Below, piece by piece: positions 42,606 through 52,400 of a stretch of DNA of 64,000 bases (positions are counted from its first letter, which is position 1; every line of letters begins with the position of its first letter). The position numbers were made by a program, and so were the translations under genes. Under the pieces are notes generated by a model, which saw only the letters and a list, made by a program, of their open reading frames with translations, was not told the DNA's origin and did no database searches. The DNA comes from an uncultured Collinsella sp. (lineage in GTDB: Bacteria > Actinomycetota > Coriobacteriia > Coriobacteriales > Coriobacteriaceae): contig UQMD01000011.1 of NCBI GenBank assembly GCA_900542155.1, forward strand, positions 4,726-68,725, written 5' to 3'.

Positions 42606-44783
42606 ATGTCCGAGCTGTGCTCCGTGCCGCGCGTCTCGGAGCGTTTTGCCCAGAGCAATGCGCTCGATGAGGATATCGCGCGACTCAAATATGTTTCGGG
42701 TAAACGTGAGGAGGCCCTTCGCCGTCTGGGAATTCGGACGGTGGGGGACCTCCTTCTCCATATTCCTCATCGCTACCTGGACTTCACTCGCTCGTGGTCC
42801 ATCGAGATGGCGCCCATCGGTACCGTGTGTACCATCATCGCCACGGTCGATCGTATTGTCCAAAAGCAGCCCCGTCCGCGTATGCAGGTGACTGAGGTCT
42901 CGCTCGTGGACGAGACGGGCGTGCTGCAGGTTGCCTTTTTCCGTCAGCCTTGGATTGCCCAACAGCTTAAGCAGGGCGACCGCCTGGCCGTGATGGGCAA
43001 GGTCGAGTTTGCCTACGGTTTTAAGCAGATGGCCTCGCCCCACTTTGAAAAGCTCGAGGACGGGCGTGCCGCGGGTACCATTTTGCCGGTCCACTACGTG
43101 AGTGATGGCGTGAGTCAGGCATGGATGCGCCGTATCGTGAGCGGTGCGCTCGAAGTGGCTGCCAATCCGTTCGATCCCATTCCCGCGCCGCTGCGCGCAA
43201 AGCGGAAGCTCATGAGCAATGCCCGTGCGCTGCGCTCGATCCACTTTCCCTCGAGCATGGCCGAGCGCGACATCGCACGCCGGCGTCTTGCGTACGAGGA
43301 GTGTCTCTGCTTGCAGCTCGCACTGCGTCTGCGCAACGATGGCGGTATGGTCGACGTGGTGCCTTATGCGCATGCCGCGGGCGGGCACCTGGCGGCGCTC
43401 AAGGAGGCCCTGCCGTTTTCGCTGAGCGACGAGCAGGAGGCCGCGTTCCAAGACATCCTGCACGACATGTGCGATGGCGGGCGCGTGATGAACCGCCTAC
43501 TGCTGGGCGACGTCGGTACCGGCAAGACGGCCGTCGCCGCTTGCGCGCTGGCCGTCGCGGCCGATTCGGGTACTCAGTCCTGCGTTATGGCGCCTACGGG
43601 CGTGCTGGCGCGCCAATATGCCGATAAGACCGGCCCCTTGCTCTCGCAGGCTGGCATGTCCTGGGCGCTCCTGACGGGTGCCACGCCGGCGGCCGAGCGC
43701 GAGCAGATCCATGCGCAGCTGGAATCGGGCGAGCTCGACGTGCTCTTTGGTACCCATGCGGTCCTTTCGGATGACGTGGCGTTTAAGCATCTGTCGCTTG
43801 TCGTCATCGACGAGCAGCACCGCTTTGGTGTGGGCCAGCGCAATGCCCTGCGTGCCAAGGGCCCGGGCGCCGACCTGCTCGTTATGACGGCCACGCCTAT
43901 CCCGCGCACGCTGGCGCTCTCGGTGTACGGTGACCTTGATACGAGCATCATCCGCCATCGTCCCGTTCCGGGTGCCGGCGTGACGACGCGCGTCCTTACC
44001 GAGTCGAGTCGCGACCTGGCCTATGGCGCCATTCGCGAGGCGCACGAAAAGGGGCAGCAAGCCTACGTAATCTGTCCGCTCGTGGAGCCGAGCGATTCGG
44101 CTGATGAGCTCGAAGACGTGCCCGGCATCGCTCGCGACGACGAAGGCCGCGTGACCGTTCCCGTGCCGTTGCATGACACGGCGACCGAGCTCGATCGCCT
44201 TCGTCTGGCGTTACCGGGGCTTACCATCGAGCGTCTTCATGGCCGCATGCCGGCGGGGGAGAAGGACCGCGTGATCGATGCCTTTAAGCGCGGCGAGATC
44301 GATGTGCTCGTCTCGACCACGGTGGTCGAGGTGGGCGTTGACGTGCCCAACGCCACCGTCATGGTCATCGAGAACGGCGAGCGCTTTGGGTTGGCGGCCT
44401 TGCACCAGCTGCGTGGGCGCGTAGGCCGCGGCAGCGTGTCGGGTACGTGCCTGGTCATGACTCACTCCAAGGGCAACGGCGGCGCGTCGGCGGCACAGGA
44501 ACGTCTCCAGTCGCTCGAGAAGACCTCGGACGGCTTTACGCTCGCCCAGATGGACTTGCGTCTGCGCCACGAGGGTGAAATCCTGGGTTACCGCCAGCAT
44601 GGCGGCGTGACCTTGCGCTTCGTTGACCTCGATGCCGACGGGGAATTGATCGAGTGGGCCCATTTGGACGCGGTCGAGCTCTTGCGGTATGCTTGCAACC
44701 TTGACTCCGTGGCGACGCGCCCCTTGCGCGATGCGGTCGCCATGCGGTATCGACACATCTTTAAGGAGGTCAGCGGAGGATGA
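42606..44783 (+). CDS. recG: ATP-dependent DNA helicase RecG
   Basis: Remodels stalled replication forks and Holliday junctions. The 725-residue protein has the OB-fold wedge domain (RYLDFTRSWSIEMAPIGTVCTIIATVD...VSLVDETGVLQVAFFRQPWI), Walker A LLGDVGTGKTAVAA, MAPTGVLARQYA, the DEQH box in LVVIDEQHRFGVGQR, MTATPIPRTLALSVYGDLD, and the RecG/TRCF helicase end VSTTVVEVGVDVPNAT and HQLRGRVGRGSVSGTC. Normal in length for the family. The stop overlaps the rsmD ATG (ATGA). Confidence 0.95.
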   Translation: MSELCSVPRVSERFAQSNALDEDIARLKYVSGKREEALRRLGIRTVGDLLLHIPHRYLDFTRSWSIEMAPIGTVCTIIATVDRIVQKQPRPRMQVTEVSLVDETGVLQVAFFRQPWIAQQLKQGDRLAVMGKVEFAYGFKQMASPHFEKLEDGRAAGTILPVHYVSDGVSQAWMRRIVSGALEVAANPFDPIPAPLRAKRKLMSNARALRSIHFPSSMAERDIARRRLAYEECLCLQLALRLRNDGGMVDVVPYAHAAGGHLAALKEALPFSLSDEQEAAFQDILHDMCDGGRVMNRLLLGDVGTGKTAVAACALAVAADSGTQSCVMAPTGVLARQYADKTGPLLSQAGMSWALLTGATPAAEREQIHAQLESGELDVLFGTHAVLSDDVAFKHLSLVVIDEQHRFGVGQRNALRAKGPGADLLVMTATPIPRTLALSVYGDLDTSIIRHRPVPGAGVTTRVLTESSRDLAYGAIREAHEKGQQAYVICPLVEPSDSADELEDVPGIARDDEGRVTVPVPLHDTATELDRLRLALPGLTIERLHGRMPAGEKDRVIDAFKRGEIDVLVSTTVVEVGVDVPNATVMVIENGERFGLAALHQLRGRVGRGSVSGTCLVMTHSKGNGGASAAQERLQSLEKTSDGFTLAQMDLRLRHEGEILGYRQHGGVTLRFVDLDADGELIEWAHLDAVELLRYACNLDSVATRPLRDAVAMRYRHIFKEVSGG

Positions 44784-45409
44784 GAATCATCGGCGGCGAA
44801 TGGCGCGGTCGTAAGATCGATGAGCCCCGTGGTCGCGATGTCACCCGCCCCACGACCGATCGCGTGCGCGAGGCGTGCGCATCTATGGTCATGTCGGCAT
44901 TCGACTTCGATCTGGACGAGGTCCGTGTGCTGGATGCCTTTGGCGGCTCCGGTGCCTTGGGCATTGAGATGCTCTCGCGTGGTGCCCGCTCGCTCACCAC
45001 GTTCGAGATCGATCGCAACGCTGCTCGTCTGATTACCAAGAATATCGAGTCGCTGTGCCGCGACCGTGCGCGTTGGCGTGTGGTGGGCGGCGACGTGCTG
45101 GCAAGCGCTTCGCGCGGCCGCGTGCCGGGCGGTCCCTTTGACCTGGTCCTGCTCGACCCGCCCTATGCTTATGGCGCAGAGCCGGTCGAGGAGCTGCTGC
45201 AGAACTTGACCCAGCAGGACTTGCTGGCGCAGGGTGCCTATGCGCTCTTCGAGCACGCTGCCGCCGATGCGGGTGCGCATCCGGCAGGTTTTGAGATCGT
45301 GCGCGAGAAGCGTTACGGAATAACCTCGGTCGACCTGCTTCGTTGGCTTGGTAACGGCGAGGATGATGGCAACGATAGCGACGCACCCACGGAGGATGCC
45401 CATGAGTGA
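44780..45409 (+). CDS. rsmD: 16S rRNA (guanine-966 N2) methyltransferase
   Basis: S-adenosylmethionine-dependent enzyme acting on 30S rRNA. The 209 residues include RIIGGEWRGRKIDEPRG, RPTTDRVREACASM, VLDAFGGSGALGIEMLSRGA (SAM-binding motif I) and the catalytic LLDPPYAYG. The C-terminal 15 residues are acidic and likely disordered. Overlaps recG by 4 and coaD by 8 bases, matching the common rsmD-coaD pairing. Confidence 0.93.
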   Translation: MRIIGGEWRGRKIDEPRGRDVTRPTTDRVREACASMVMSAFDFDLDEVRVLDAFGGSGALGIEMLSRGARSLTTFEIDRNAARLITKNIESLCRDRARWRVVGGDVLASASRGRVPGGPFDLVLLDPPYAYGAEPVEELLQNLTQQDLLAQGAYALFEHAAADAGAHPAGFEIVREKRYGITSVDLLRWLGNGEDDGNDSDAPTEDAHE

Positions 45410-45899
45410 CACCATTAACCGCGTAATCGTCCCGGGCACCTTCGATCCCATCACGTTTGGCCACATCGACGTGATTCGCCGTGCCCGCCGCATCTTCCCC
45501 AGCGTGATCGTGGCCGTTGCCGAGTCGCAGGGAAAAAACGGCGTCGGCACCACCTTTATGCTCGATGAGCGCGTGGCGCTGGCCCGTGAGGCGCTCGGTG
45601 ATATTGACGGCGTCGAGGTGCTACCCTTCACCGGCCTCTTGGTCGATTTTGCCCGCGAACAGGGAGCAGGAGCCGTGGTCAAGGGTCTGCGTGCTATGAC
45701 CGACTTTGAGTACGAGCTGCAGCAGGCCGACCTTAACTACCGCCTGGATAACGAGCTGGAGTCCATCTTCGTCATGAGCGCGCCGCAGTACGGCTATATC
45801 TCGAGCTCGGTGGTTCGCCAGATTGCCTCGCTCGGTAGCGACGTCTCTAATTTTGTTCCGCCCAATGTGGTCAAGGCGCTCAAACATCGCTTTTCGTGA
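45402..45899 (+). CDS. coaD: Phosphopantetheine adenylyltransferase
   Basis: Fourth step of coenzyme A synthesis. The 165 residues have the nucleotidyltransferase motif VPGTFDPITFGHIDVIRRA (TxGH-like), VVKGLRAMTDFEYELQQADLN and the YGYISSSVVRQIASLG signature. ATG 45402 is preferred to the in-frame ATG at 45396 because GGAGG ends 6 bases before it. It overlaps the rsmD end. Confidence 0.94.
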   Translation: MSDTINRVIVPGTFDPITFGHIDVIRRARRIFPSVIVAVAESQGKNGVGTTFMLDERVALAREALGDIDGVEVLPFTGLLVDFAREQGAGAVVKGLRAMTDFEYELQQADLNYRLDNELESIFVMSAPQYGYISSSVVRQIASLGSDVSNFVPPNVVKALKHRFS

Positions 45900-45967
45900 C
45901 GTTTTTTAATGCCTGGTGGCATGTGGTAAACTAACTCGATGATATGTTACCTATGAAAGGAGACCGG

Positions 45968-46465
45968 ATGCCGGGCGAGAATTTTCCTGGCGACAGGATC
46001 GTGAGTCTTGTCGACGAGCTCGAGGGGCTCATCGAAGAGGCTAAGACGCCGTTCGGCAAGAACGCCCAGATGAAGGTTATCGATGCCGACGTCTTCTTTA
46101 ACATCCTCGACGAGATCCGCATGAGCTATCCCGAGGAATGGCAGAAGTCCCGCCGTATCCTCAAGGAGCGCGAGGAGCTTATGGCTTCCGCCGCCGCTCA
46201 GGCCGATTCCATCATCGCCGATGCTCAGCAGCAGGCCCTCACCATTGCCGGTGAGCAGGAGATCGTCCGCTTAGCGCAGCAGCAGGCCGACGATATTCGC
46301 GACCGTGCCCAGCAGTATGAGCGCGAGACGCGCTATGCCGCCGAGGATTACGCCGAGCAGGTCTTTACGCACCTCGAGGAGAACCTCAAGAGCCTGACCG
46401 GCACCGTCACCCGTTGCCGTCAGCAGCTCAACGAGGGTGCCGCCCAGCAGAATGGTCAGTGGTAA
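45968..46465 (+). CDS. Coiled-coil DivIVA-like protein
   Basis: A 165-residue acidic protein without membrane segments: a helical N-terminus (RIVSLVDELEGLIEEAKTPF), a short VIDADVFFNILDEIRMSYPEEW motif, then 90 residues of long Ala/Gln/Glu coiled coil (KEREELMASAAAQADSIIADAQQQAL...RDRAQQYERETRYAAEDYAEQV). This pattern and its place before yceD-rpmF recall actinobacterial DivIVA/SepIVA-like proteins found next to coaD. A role in cell-wall growth placement is inference. AAAGGAG ends 6 bases before ATG 45968. The stop overlaps the next ATG (TAATG). Confidence 0.7.
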   Translation: MPGENFPGDRIVSLVDELEGLIEEAKTPFGKNAQMKVIDADVFFNILDEIRMSYPEEWQKSRRILKEREELMASAAAQADSIIADAQQQALTIAGEQEIVRLAQQQADDIRDRAQQYERETRYAAEDYAEQVFTHLEENLKSLTGTVTRCRQQLNEGAAQQNGQW

Positions 46466-47019
46466 TGGCTGAGTTCCCGAGCGTTACCGTCGATCTTTCC
46501 GAGCAGCTCGAGTTTCCCGGAGACTCGTATCCGCTGACCGGCAAGGTCGATGTCGCCACCTATACGGTGGGCGAGAAGGAGTACCAGCTGCAGGACGGCA
46601 TTGATTATGATGTGGTCTTTACCAATGCCGGCACCGGTGTTCTGCTTACGGGCATGGTCCGCGCGCACGCTACCGGTGAGTGCGACCGTTGCCTGGAGCC
46701 CGCTTCGTTTGATATTGCCGGTGAGATCGAGGAATTCTATCTCTTTAACGAGCCCGAGGACCCCGAGGCCTACGAAGATGGCTACGAGCTGCTGGGCGAG
46801 GATCGCATCGTCGATCTGGATGAGCCCATCAACGACGCGGTCGTCATGGACACGCCGTTCGTTGTCCTGTGCAAGCCCGATTGTCGCGGCCTATGCCCCA
46901 CTTGCGGCATCAATCTCAACGTCGAGCAATGCGATTGCGCCGCTCAAGCAGAGGCTGAATGGGCCGCTGCCACGGAAAATCCATTTGCAGCATTGAAGAA
47001 TCTCAAGCTTGACGAGTAA
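46465..47019 (+). CDS. YceD/DUF177-family protein
   Basis: Conserved protein nearly always next to rpmF; in E. coli and plants it is tied to 23S rRNA accumulation. The 184 residues show VTVDLSEQLEFPGD, the CxxC-like metal motif ATGECDRCLEPAS, and CKPDCRGLCPTCGINLN near 130-150, which gives two further Cys pairs. The C-terminus (ATENPFAALKNLKLDE) is the family end signature. Starts at the TAATG overlap with the coiled-coil gene. Confidence 0.88.
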   Translation: MAEFPSVTVDLSEQLEFPGDSYPLTGKVDVATYTVGEKEYQLQDGIDYDVVFTNAGTGVLLTGMVRAHATGECDRCLEPASFDIAGEIEEFYLFNEPEDPEAYEDGYELLGEDRIVDLDEPINDAVVMDTPFVVLCKPDCRGLCPTCGINLNVEQCDCAAQAEAEWAAATENPFAALKNLKLDE

Positions 47020-47083
47020 AACTGTGGTAGTATCGCTACTTGCGCGTAATCGCCACACTGGATAGTTCATAAGGAAGGTCACT

Positions 47084-47263
47084 ATGCCCGTACCTAAACA
47101 AAAGCAGGGTCGTATCCGCACTCACACCCGCCGTTCCGCCAACATGAAGATCTCGGCTGCGGCTCAGTCCACGTGCCCCCGTTGCGGTGCTGTCAAGCTC
47201 CCGCACCACGTGTGCCCCAGCTGCGGTTTCTACAAGGACCGCGAGGTTATCGTTACCGAGTAA
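47084..47263 (+). CDS. rpmF: 50S ribosomal protein L32
   Basis: A 59-residue basic ribosomal protein: VPKQKQGRIRTHTRRSANM, then the zinc-ribbon CPRCG...HHVCPSCGFY and KDREVIVTE. It follows yceD by 64 bases, is preceded by AAGGAAGG, and precedes plsX. The four-Cys ribbon is intact, so this is the zinc-containing form. Confidence 0.95.
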   Translation: MPVPKQKQGRIRTHTRRSANMKISAAAQSTCPRCGAVKLPHHVCPSCGFYKDREVIVTE

Positions 47264-47303
47264 CTGTATACTCTGGATGCGATGCCGTTCCAACTGGAAC
47301 CAC

Positions 47304-47334
47304 AATGGCCGGCTCAATGAGTCGGCCATTTTTG
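47304..47334 (+). terminator. Terminator between rpmF and plsX
   Basis: Stem AATGGCCGGCTC/GAGTCGGCCATT (with one G-T pair) around a three-base loop, followed by TTTTTG. It would partly separate ribosomal-protein expression from phospholipid genes; plsX starts only 17 bases later, so read-through or an overlapping signal is needed. Confidence 0.78.
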
Positions 47335-47350
47335 TATAAGGAGTATGTAT

Positions 47351-48370
47351 ATGAGTAACGTTCGCGTTTGTGTAGACGTTGTGGGTGGAGACGAGAAGCC
47401 ACAGGTTGTCCTCGACGGTATCGAGGCGGCGCTTGCGGCTGATCCCGATATCGAGGTCTTGGCCGTCGGACCCGCAGAGATCGTGAACCCCTTTGCCGCG
47501 GCTCACGCTCGCGTTGAGGCCTTGGAGGCGCCCGATGTCATCGCCATGGATGACGATCCCATTCGAGCCGTGATGACCAAGCGCAAGTCCTCGATCGTGC
47601 TTGCCTGCCGCGCTATCAAGAAGGGTAACGCGGACGCGTTCTTCTCTGCCGGCTCCACCGGCGCCATGACCGCTGCCGCTACCGCCTACGTGACGCCGTT
47701 TCGCTATCAGGCCGAGGGTAAGAAGCAGCCGGTGCGTCCATGCCTCACCAATGCACTGCCCAACCGCGCCGGCGGCCTGACGGTTCTGTGCGACATGGGC
47801 GCCAACCCCGATGTCACGGTGGACGATATGGTGCGTTTTGCCCAGATGGGTAGCGCCTATGCGCGCGTCGTCTTGGGTATTGAGCATCCTCGCGTGGGCC
47901 TGCTTGCCAACGGCACCGAGGATGAGAAGGGCTCCAACTTTACCAAGTCGTGCTTCCCGGCCATGAAGGCCGCTGTTCCCGGTTTTGTGGGCAACTGCGA
48001 GGGCACCGATCTTACGTCGGGCAATTTTGACGTCGTGGTCGCCGACGGCATGTCGGGCAACATCGCACTCAAGGCCACCGAGGGCGCTGCCAAGTTTTTG
48101 CTGCAGGAGCTCAAGGGTGTCTTTATGTCTTCGCTCGGCACCAAGATTGCCGCGCTGCTCATAAAAAAGCAGATGCGCGAGATCAAGGCAAAGCTCTCGG
48201 GCGATGCTAAGGGCGGCGCGATTCTTTTGGGCCTGCGTGGCGTAGTGCTGATCGGCCATGGTGCCACCTCAGTCGAGGCCGTCAAAAACGGTACGCTCGC
48301 CGCGGCGGAGGCCGTGCGCGCCGGGCTTGTCGAGAACGTCGCCAACTCTATGGACGGCATCGTTTTGTAG
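47351..48370 (+). CDS. plsX: Phosphate acyltransferase PlsX
   Basis: Converts acyl-ACP to acyl phosphate for phospholipid synthesis. The 339 residues contain VCVDVVGGDEKPQVVLDGIEAAL (the family's DxMGGD with VV in place of AM), MTKRKSSIVLACRAIKKGNADAFFSAGSTGA, TVLCDMGANPDV, GLLANGTEDEKG and FDVVVADGMSGNIALKATEG. ATG 47351 fits the AAGGAG spacing of 7; the ATG at 47345 is too near. acpP follows, as in the fab-type gene order. Confidence 0.93.
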   Translation: MSNVRVCVDVVGGDEKPQVVLDGIEAALAADPDIEVLAVGPAEIVNPFAAAHARVEALEAPDVIAMDDDPIRAVMTKRKSSIVLACRAIKKGNADAFFSAGSTGAMTAAATAYVTPFRYQAEGKKQPVRPCLTNALPNRAGGLTVLCDMGANPDVTVDDMVRFAQMGSAYARVVLGIEHPRVGLLANGTEDEKGSNFTKSCFPAMKAAVPGFVGNCEGTDLTSGNFDVVVADGMSGNIALKATEGAAKFLLQELKGVFMSSLGTKIAALLIKKQMREIKAKLSGDAKGGAILLGLRGVVLIGHGATSVEAVKNGTLAAAEAVRAGLVENVANSMDGIVL

Positions 48371-48494
48371 GAGCGAGTTAGGGCGCTGTTATGTGCCTCG
48401 CGGCCTGCGTCGTGGGGTAGAATCAAAACCGTGTCTTGGCGCTGCGCTTGCGGCGCCAGCGCGTTGATGTTCACGCAATACGAGAGGAAGCGCT

Positions 48495-48737
48495 ATGGAC
48501 CGCTCCGAAATCTTCGATAAGATCGCCGAAGTTGCCGCCGATGTGCTGGGTGTCGACGTTGCCGAGATTAGCGACGAGACCACCTTCGACGATCTCGATG
48601 CCGATTCGCTCGAGCGTCTGCAGTTGGTGACGGCCATCGAGGACGAGTTCGACCTCGAGATCGATGACGAGACCCTGCTTTCGCTCAACTCTGTCGCCGA
48701 CGCTGTCGACGCTATTGAAAACGCCAAGGAGGCCTAA
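48495..48737 (+). CDS. acpP: Acyl carrier protein
   Basis: Carries growing acyl chains. The 80 acidic residues hold the phosphopantetheine site DADSLERL (Ser about 37) and the usual four-helix pattern (IFDKIAEVAADVLGVD...LQLVTAIEDEFDLEIDDE...VADAVDAIENAKE). GAGAGGAAG precedes the ATG by 6 bases. The 124-base gap after plsX contains a TGGCGC/GCGCCA hairpin and a lone TAGAAT box. Confidence 0.93.
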   Translation: MDRSEIFDKIAEVAADVLGVDVAEISDETTFDDLDADSLERLQLVTAIEDEFDLEIDDETLLSLNSVADAVDAIENAKEA

Positions 48738-48740
48738 GTC

Positions 48741-49466
48741 TTGGCTTTATCTCAACGACTCGCGCGCGCCCAGGAAATCCTGGGCCACGAGTTCAATAAC
48801 AAGGTGCTGCTGCGCGCGGCGCTCACGCACCCCTCTGCCGTGGAAGGTCAGCCCGTCTCGGCGAGCTATGAGCGTCTTGAGTTTTTGGGCGATTCCATTT
48901 TGGGCGCCGTGGTTGCCCGTTCGCTCTTTGAATCCTATCCGGAGTTTGACGAGGGCAAGCTTACGCGCCTGAAGGTGTCCCTTGTCTCGGGTGCCACGCT
49001 GTCCGAGGTGTCCCATGAGCTGGGCATCGACGACATCATCATCTTTGGTGCCTCCGAGACCGGTACCGGCGCGCGCGGCCTGCACTCGGCGCTCGAGAAC
49101 GTCTACGAGTCGCTCGTGGGCGCGCTGTATCTGGATGCTGGCTGGGATGCGGCGGCGGAGTTCATTCACCGTACGCTTAAGCCGCACCTGGCCTCCGAGC
49201 GTGCCGAGCACCCCGCGAACCCCAAGTCGTTCTTGCAGGAGTGCGTGCAGGCCGACGGCCACGAGCCTCCGGCGTACAAGCTCGTTGGCTCTGAGGGCCC
49301 GGCGCATGCACCGACCTTTACCGCCGTGGTTCTCATCGACGGTATTCGCCAGGGCCGCGGCACCGGTTCCTCCAAGAAGGAGGCCGAGGGAGCCGCTGCG
49401 CTCGAGGCGCTCGACCGCATGGGTTACACCACCAACGGCGTGATTCTCAACAAGAAGCCTGTTTAA
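48741..49466 (+). CDS. rnc: Ribonuclease III
   Basis: Cleaves double-stranded RNA for rRNA and mRNA processing. The 241 residues have the signature ERLEFLGDSILGAVVA, ENVYESLVGALYLDAGWD with the second acidic site, and a C-terminal double-stranded-RNA-binding domain (NPKSFLQECVQADGHEPPAYKLV...GTGSSKKEAEGAAALEAL). The start is TTG, three bases after acpP, with GGAGG upstream in acpP. The long hairpins described in this window are candidate substrates. Confidence 0.94.
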   Translation: MALSQRLARAQEILGHEFNNKVLLRAALTHPSAVEGQPVSASYERLEFLGDSILGAVVARSLFESYPEFDEGKLTRLKVSLVSGATLSEVSHELGIDDIIIFGASETGTGARGLHSALENVYESLVGALYLDAGWDAAAEFIHRTLKPHLASERAEHPANPKSFLQECVQADGHEPPAYKLVGSEGPAHAPTFTAVVLIDGIRQGRGTGSSKKEAEGAAALEALDRMGYTTNGVILNKKPV

Positions 49467-49476
49467 GCGAGGAACC

Positions 49477-52400
49477 GTGTATCTCAAGTCCCTCACGCTC
49501 AAAGGGTTCAAGTCGTTTGCCGACCGCGCCCATATGACGTTTGAGCCGGGCCTAACCGTCATCGTCGGTCCCAACGGCTCGGGAAAATCGAACATCTCCG
49601 ACTCGATTCTGTGGGTCCTGGGTGAGCAGAGCGCCAAGCAGCTGCGCGGCCAGGCCATGGAGGACGTCATCTTCTCGGGCTCGTCGGCGCGTAAGCCGGT
49701 GGGTGTCGCCGAGGTTACGCTGGTGCTCGATAACTCGGACCATATGCTGCCCGTCGACTTTGACGAGGTGGCTATCACCCGCCGCATGTATCGCTCGGGC
49801 GAGAGTGAGTACCTCATCAACTCGAGCCCGTGCCGCCTGATGGACATCCAGGACATCCTGCACGATTCGGGACTGGGCAAGGATACGCATTCCATCATCA
49901 GCCAGGGCAAGCTCGATGCCATTTTGCAGAGCCGCCCTGAGGAGCGCCGTGCCCTGATCGAGGAGGCCGCCGGCATCTCCAAGCACAAGCGTCGCAAGGA
50001 GCGTGCGCTTAAAAAGATCAAGTCGATGGACGAGCACCTGACCCGTGCCCGCGACATCAATAAGGAGATCGCCCGTCAGCTGCGGCCGCTGGAGCGTCAG
50101 GTCGATCGCGCGCGCAAGTACAAAGAGCTGTCCTCGCGCGCGAGCGAGCTTACGCAGATGCTGGCCGTCGAGGAGCTGCGTTCGCTGCAATCGCAGTGGA
50201 ACGACCTGGAGAGCCGCTCTAAGGAGGGCGCCGCCGAGCTGGAGCTTGCGCAGTACCGTCTGGGTGAGAAAGAGCGCGAGCTCGAGAAGCTCCAGGTCAT
50301 GCTCGAGGAAAAGGGCCTGTTCGTGGGCGATCTGGGCGAGCAGCGCCGCCATATGCAAGACGTGGTCGGTCGCATCAACTCCGACATGCGCCTGCTCGAG
50401 GAAAAGGGTCACAACATGGTGTCGCGCCTGTCCGACATGCGCGGCCAGATCTCGAGCTCCGAGCATCAGCGTCGTCGCGTGGTCGAGGAGCTCGAGGATG
50501 CGCGTGCCCAGCTTGAGGAAGTGACCGGTGCGCACATGCAGGCCCAGGACGACGTTGACGCCGCCGGTCCTGCCGCCGCCCAGCTCCACGAGCGTCGCGT
50601 GGCGCTCGACAATCAGATTTCGCAGCTTACGCGCGAGCAGCGTGATGTGCAGCGTGTGGCCGATAACGCCGCGCTCGAGCTCGCCAAGGTGAAGGACTCG
50701 CTGAGCAACGCCGAGGTCGAGGACAGCATGTACGCCTCGCGTCTGGAGCAGATTGATGAACAGCTCGAGGAGGTCACGGCATCGCTTGAGAGCCGCCGCG
50801 ACCGTGCCGAGGAGCTTGAGAGCGCCTTTGAGGCGGCTCGTCAGGCCCAGAAGGATGCGCGCGAGGCCACCGAGACGGCACGCGCTGCCCTCAAGGACCT
50901 GCGTGCCCGCGAGGGCGAGGCGCGCAACAAGCTGTCCGAGGTTCGCTCGGAGCTCGCGAGCCAAAAGAAGCTCGATGCCCGCATGGCAGACAGCTCGCCC
51001 CTGGTGAGTCGTCTGATGGGCGCGCTGGGCGACGATGTCTCGGGTCGTCTGGGCGACGTGCTCGAGGCGCCGCGTGAGCTTGAGGGCCTGGTTGAGCAGC
51101 TGCTCGCCGGCGATATCGATGCCCTGTTGTTCGATAACGCTGCCGCACTCGAGCGCGCCGGTCGCGCTGCCCTGGACCAGAAGAAGGCCTCGGGCGAGGC
51201 GCTGCTGATGGCGCGCGGCGTGAGCGGCTCTGCTGCCGCCGAGAGCGCTGCCGGTTCGCGTCTGGTCGATCGCCTGTCCGTGCGCGCCGGTTATGGTCCG
51301 GTTGTCGAGGCACTGCTCGGCGGCTATTACGTGGTCGATGACTTGGCTGCCGCACTGGCCGCGCCCGTCGTTGACGGTGTGACCTACGTGACGCCCGATG
51401 GCGCCCGCGTGAGCTGTGGTGGCCTGGTGCGTGTGGGGCTCGATGCCGGCGAGGCTTCGGGCGCTTTGGAGCGCAAGCGTCGTATCCGCGAGCTGGAGGG
51501 CCTGGAGCCCGATCTGGCTGCCATGTTTGAGCATGTGTCGGACCAAGTTGTTGAGGCCAACGTCGCCGTCGAGGAGGCCCGTGCCGCCGAGGGCGATGCC
51601 GCTGGCGAGATCGCCCGTCTTGAGGGCGAGCGCCGCTCGCTGCTCTCCGAGATCGGCCGCTTGGAGCAAAGCGCCAACAATGCCGAGGTCGAGCGCGTGC
51701 GCATCTCCAAGCGCCGTGAGCAGGCCGCTGAGGCCGTTCGTGCCGCTCGTCCACGCGTGGATGAACTTACTCGCTCGCGTGACGAAGCTCGTGCGCAGGC
51801 AAGCGACTTAGGTCTCCAGATTGCCGAGGCCAACGACGAGCTCGACCGCGTGCGCCGTGACGATTCCGAGGCTGCCGGTAAGCTCGCCGACGCTAAGGTG
51901 CGCCTGGCTCAGACGAGCGAGCGCCTGCGTTCGCTGAAGGGCCGCGTGCCCGATCTGGAGCATCGCCTTGAGGGCATCGACCGTCGTATCCGCGGGACGC
52001 GTCAGGCCTCACGCTCGCTCGAGTTGCTGCGCCTACGCGTCGATCCCATGCACGAGCGCTACTCGGCCCTGTTGGAGCGCGCCTCGGACTGGGCTGCGCG
52101 CCTGCGCGATCAGGCGACGCTTGAGGAGGCGGACTCGGCTTCGCTTAAGAAGACCATCGAGGACGCCAAGGCCGAGGTCGCCCGCACCAAAGACCGGGTT
52201 GATGCTGCCGCCACGACGCAAAACGAGTTCAAGGTCGCGCGTGGCAAGCTCGAGGTGCAGGTAGAGGCTGCCATCAAGGCCATCACCGCCGATGGCACCA
52301 CGGTGCTTGAGGAAGCGCTTATGCTGCCGGCGCCCACCGATCGCGACGCCGCCGAGCGCGAGCTTAATCAACTCGCGCGCCAGATCAACAACTTGGGCCC

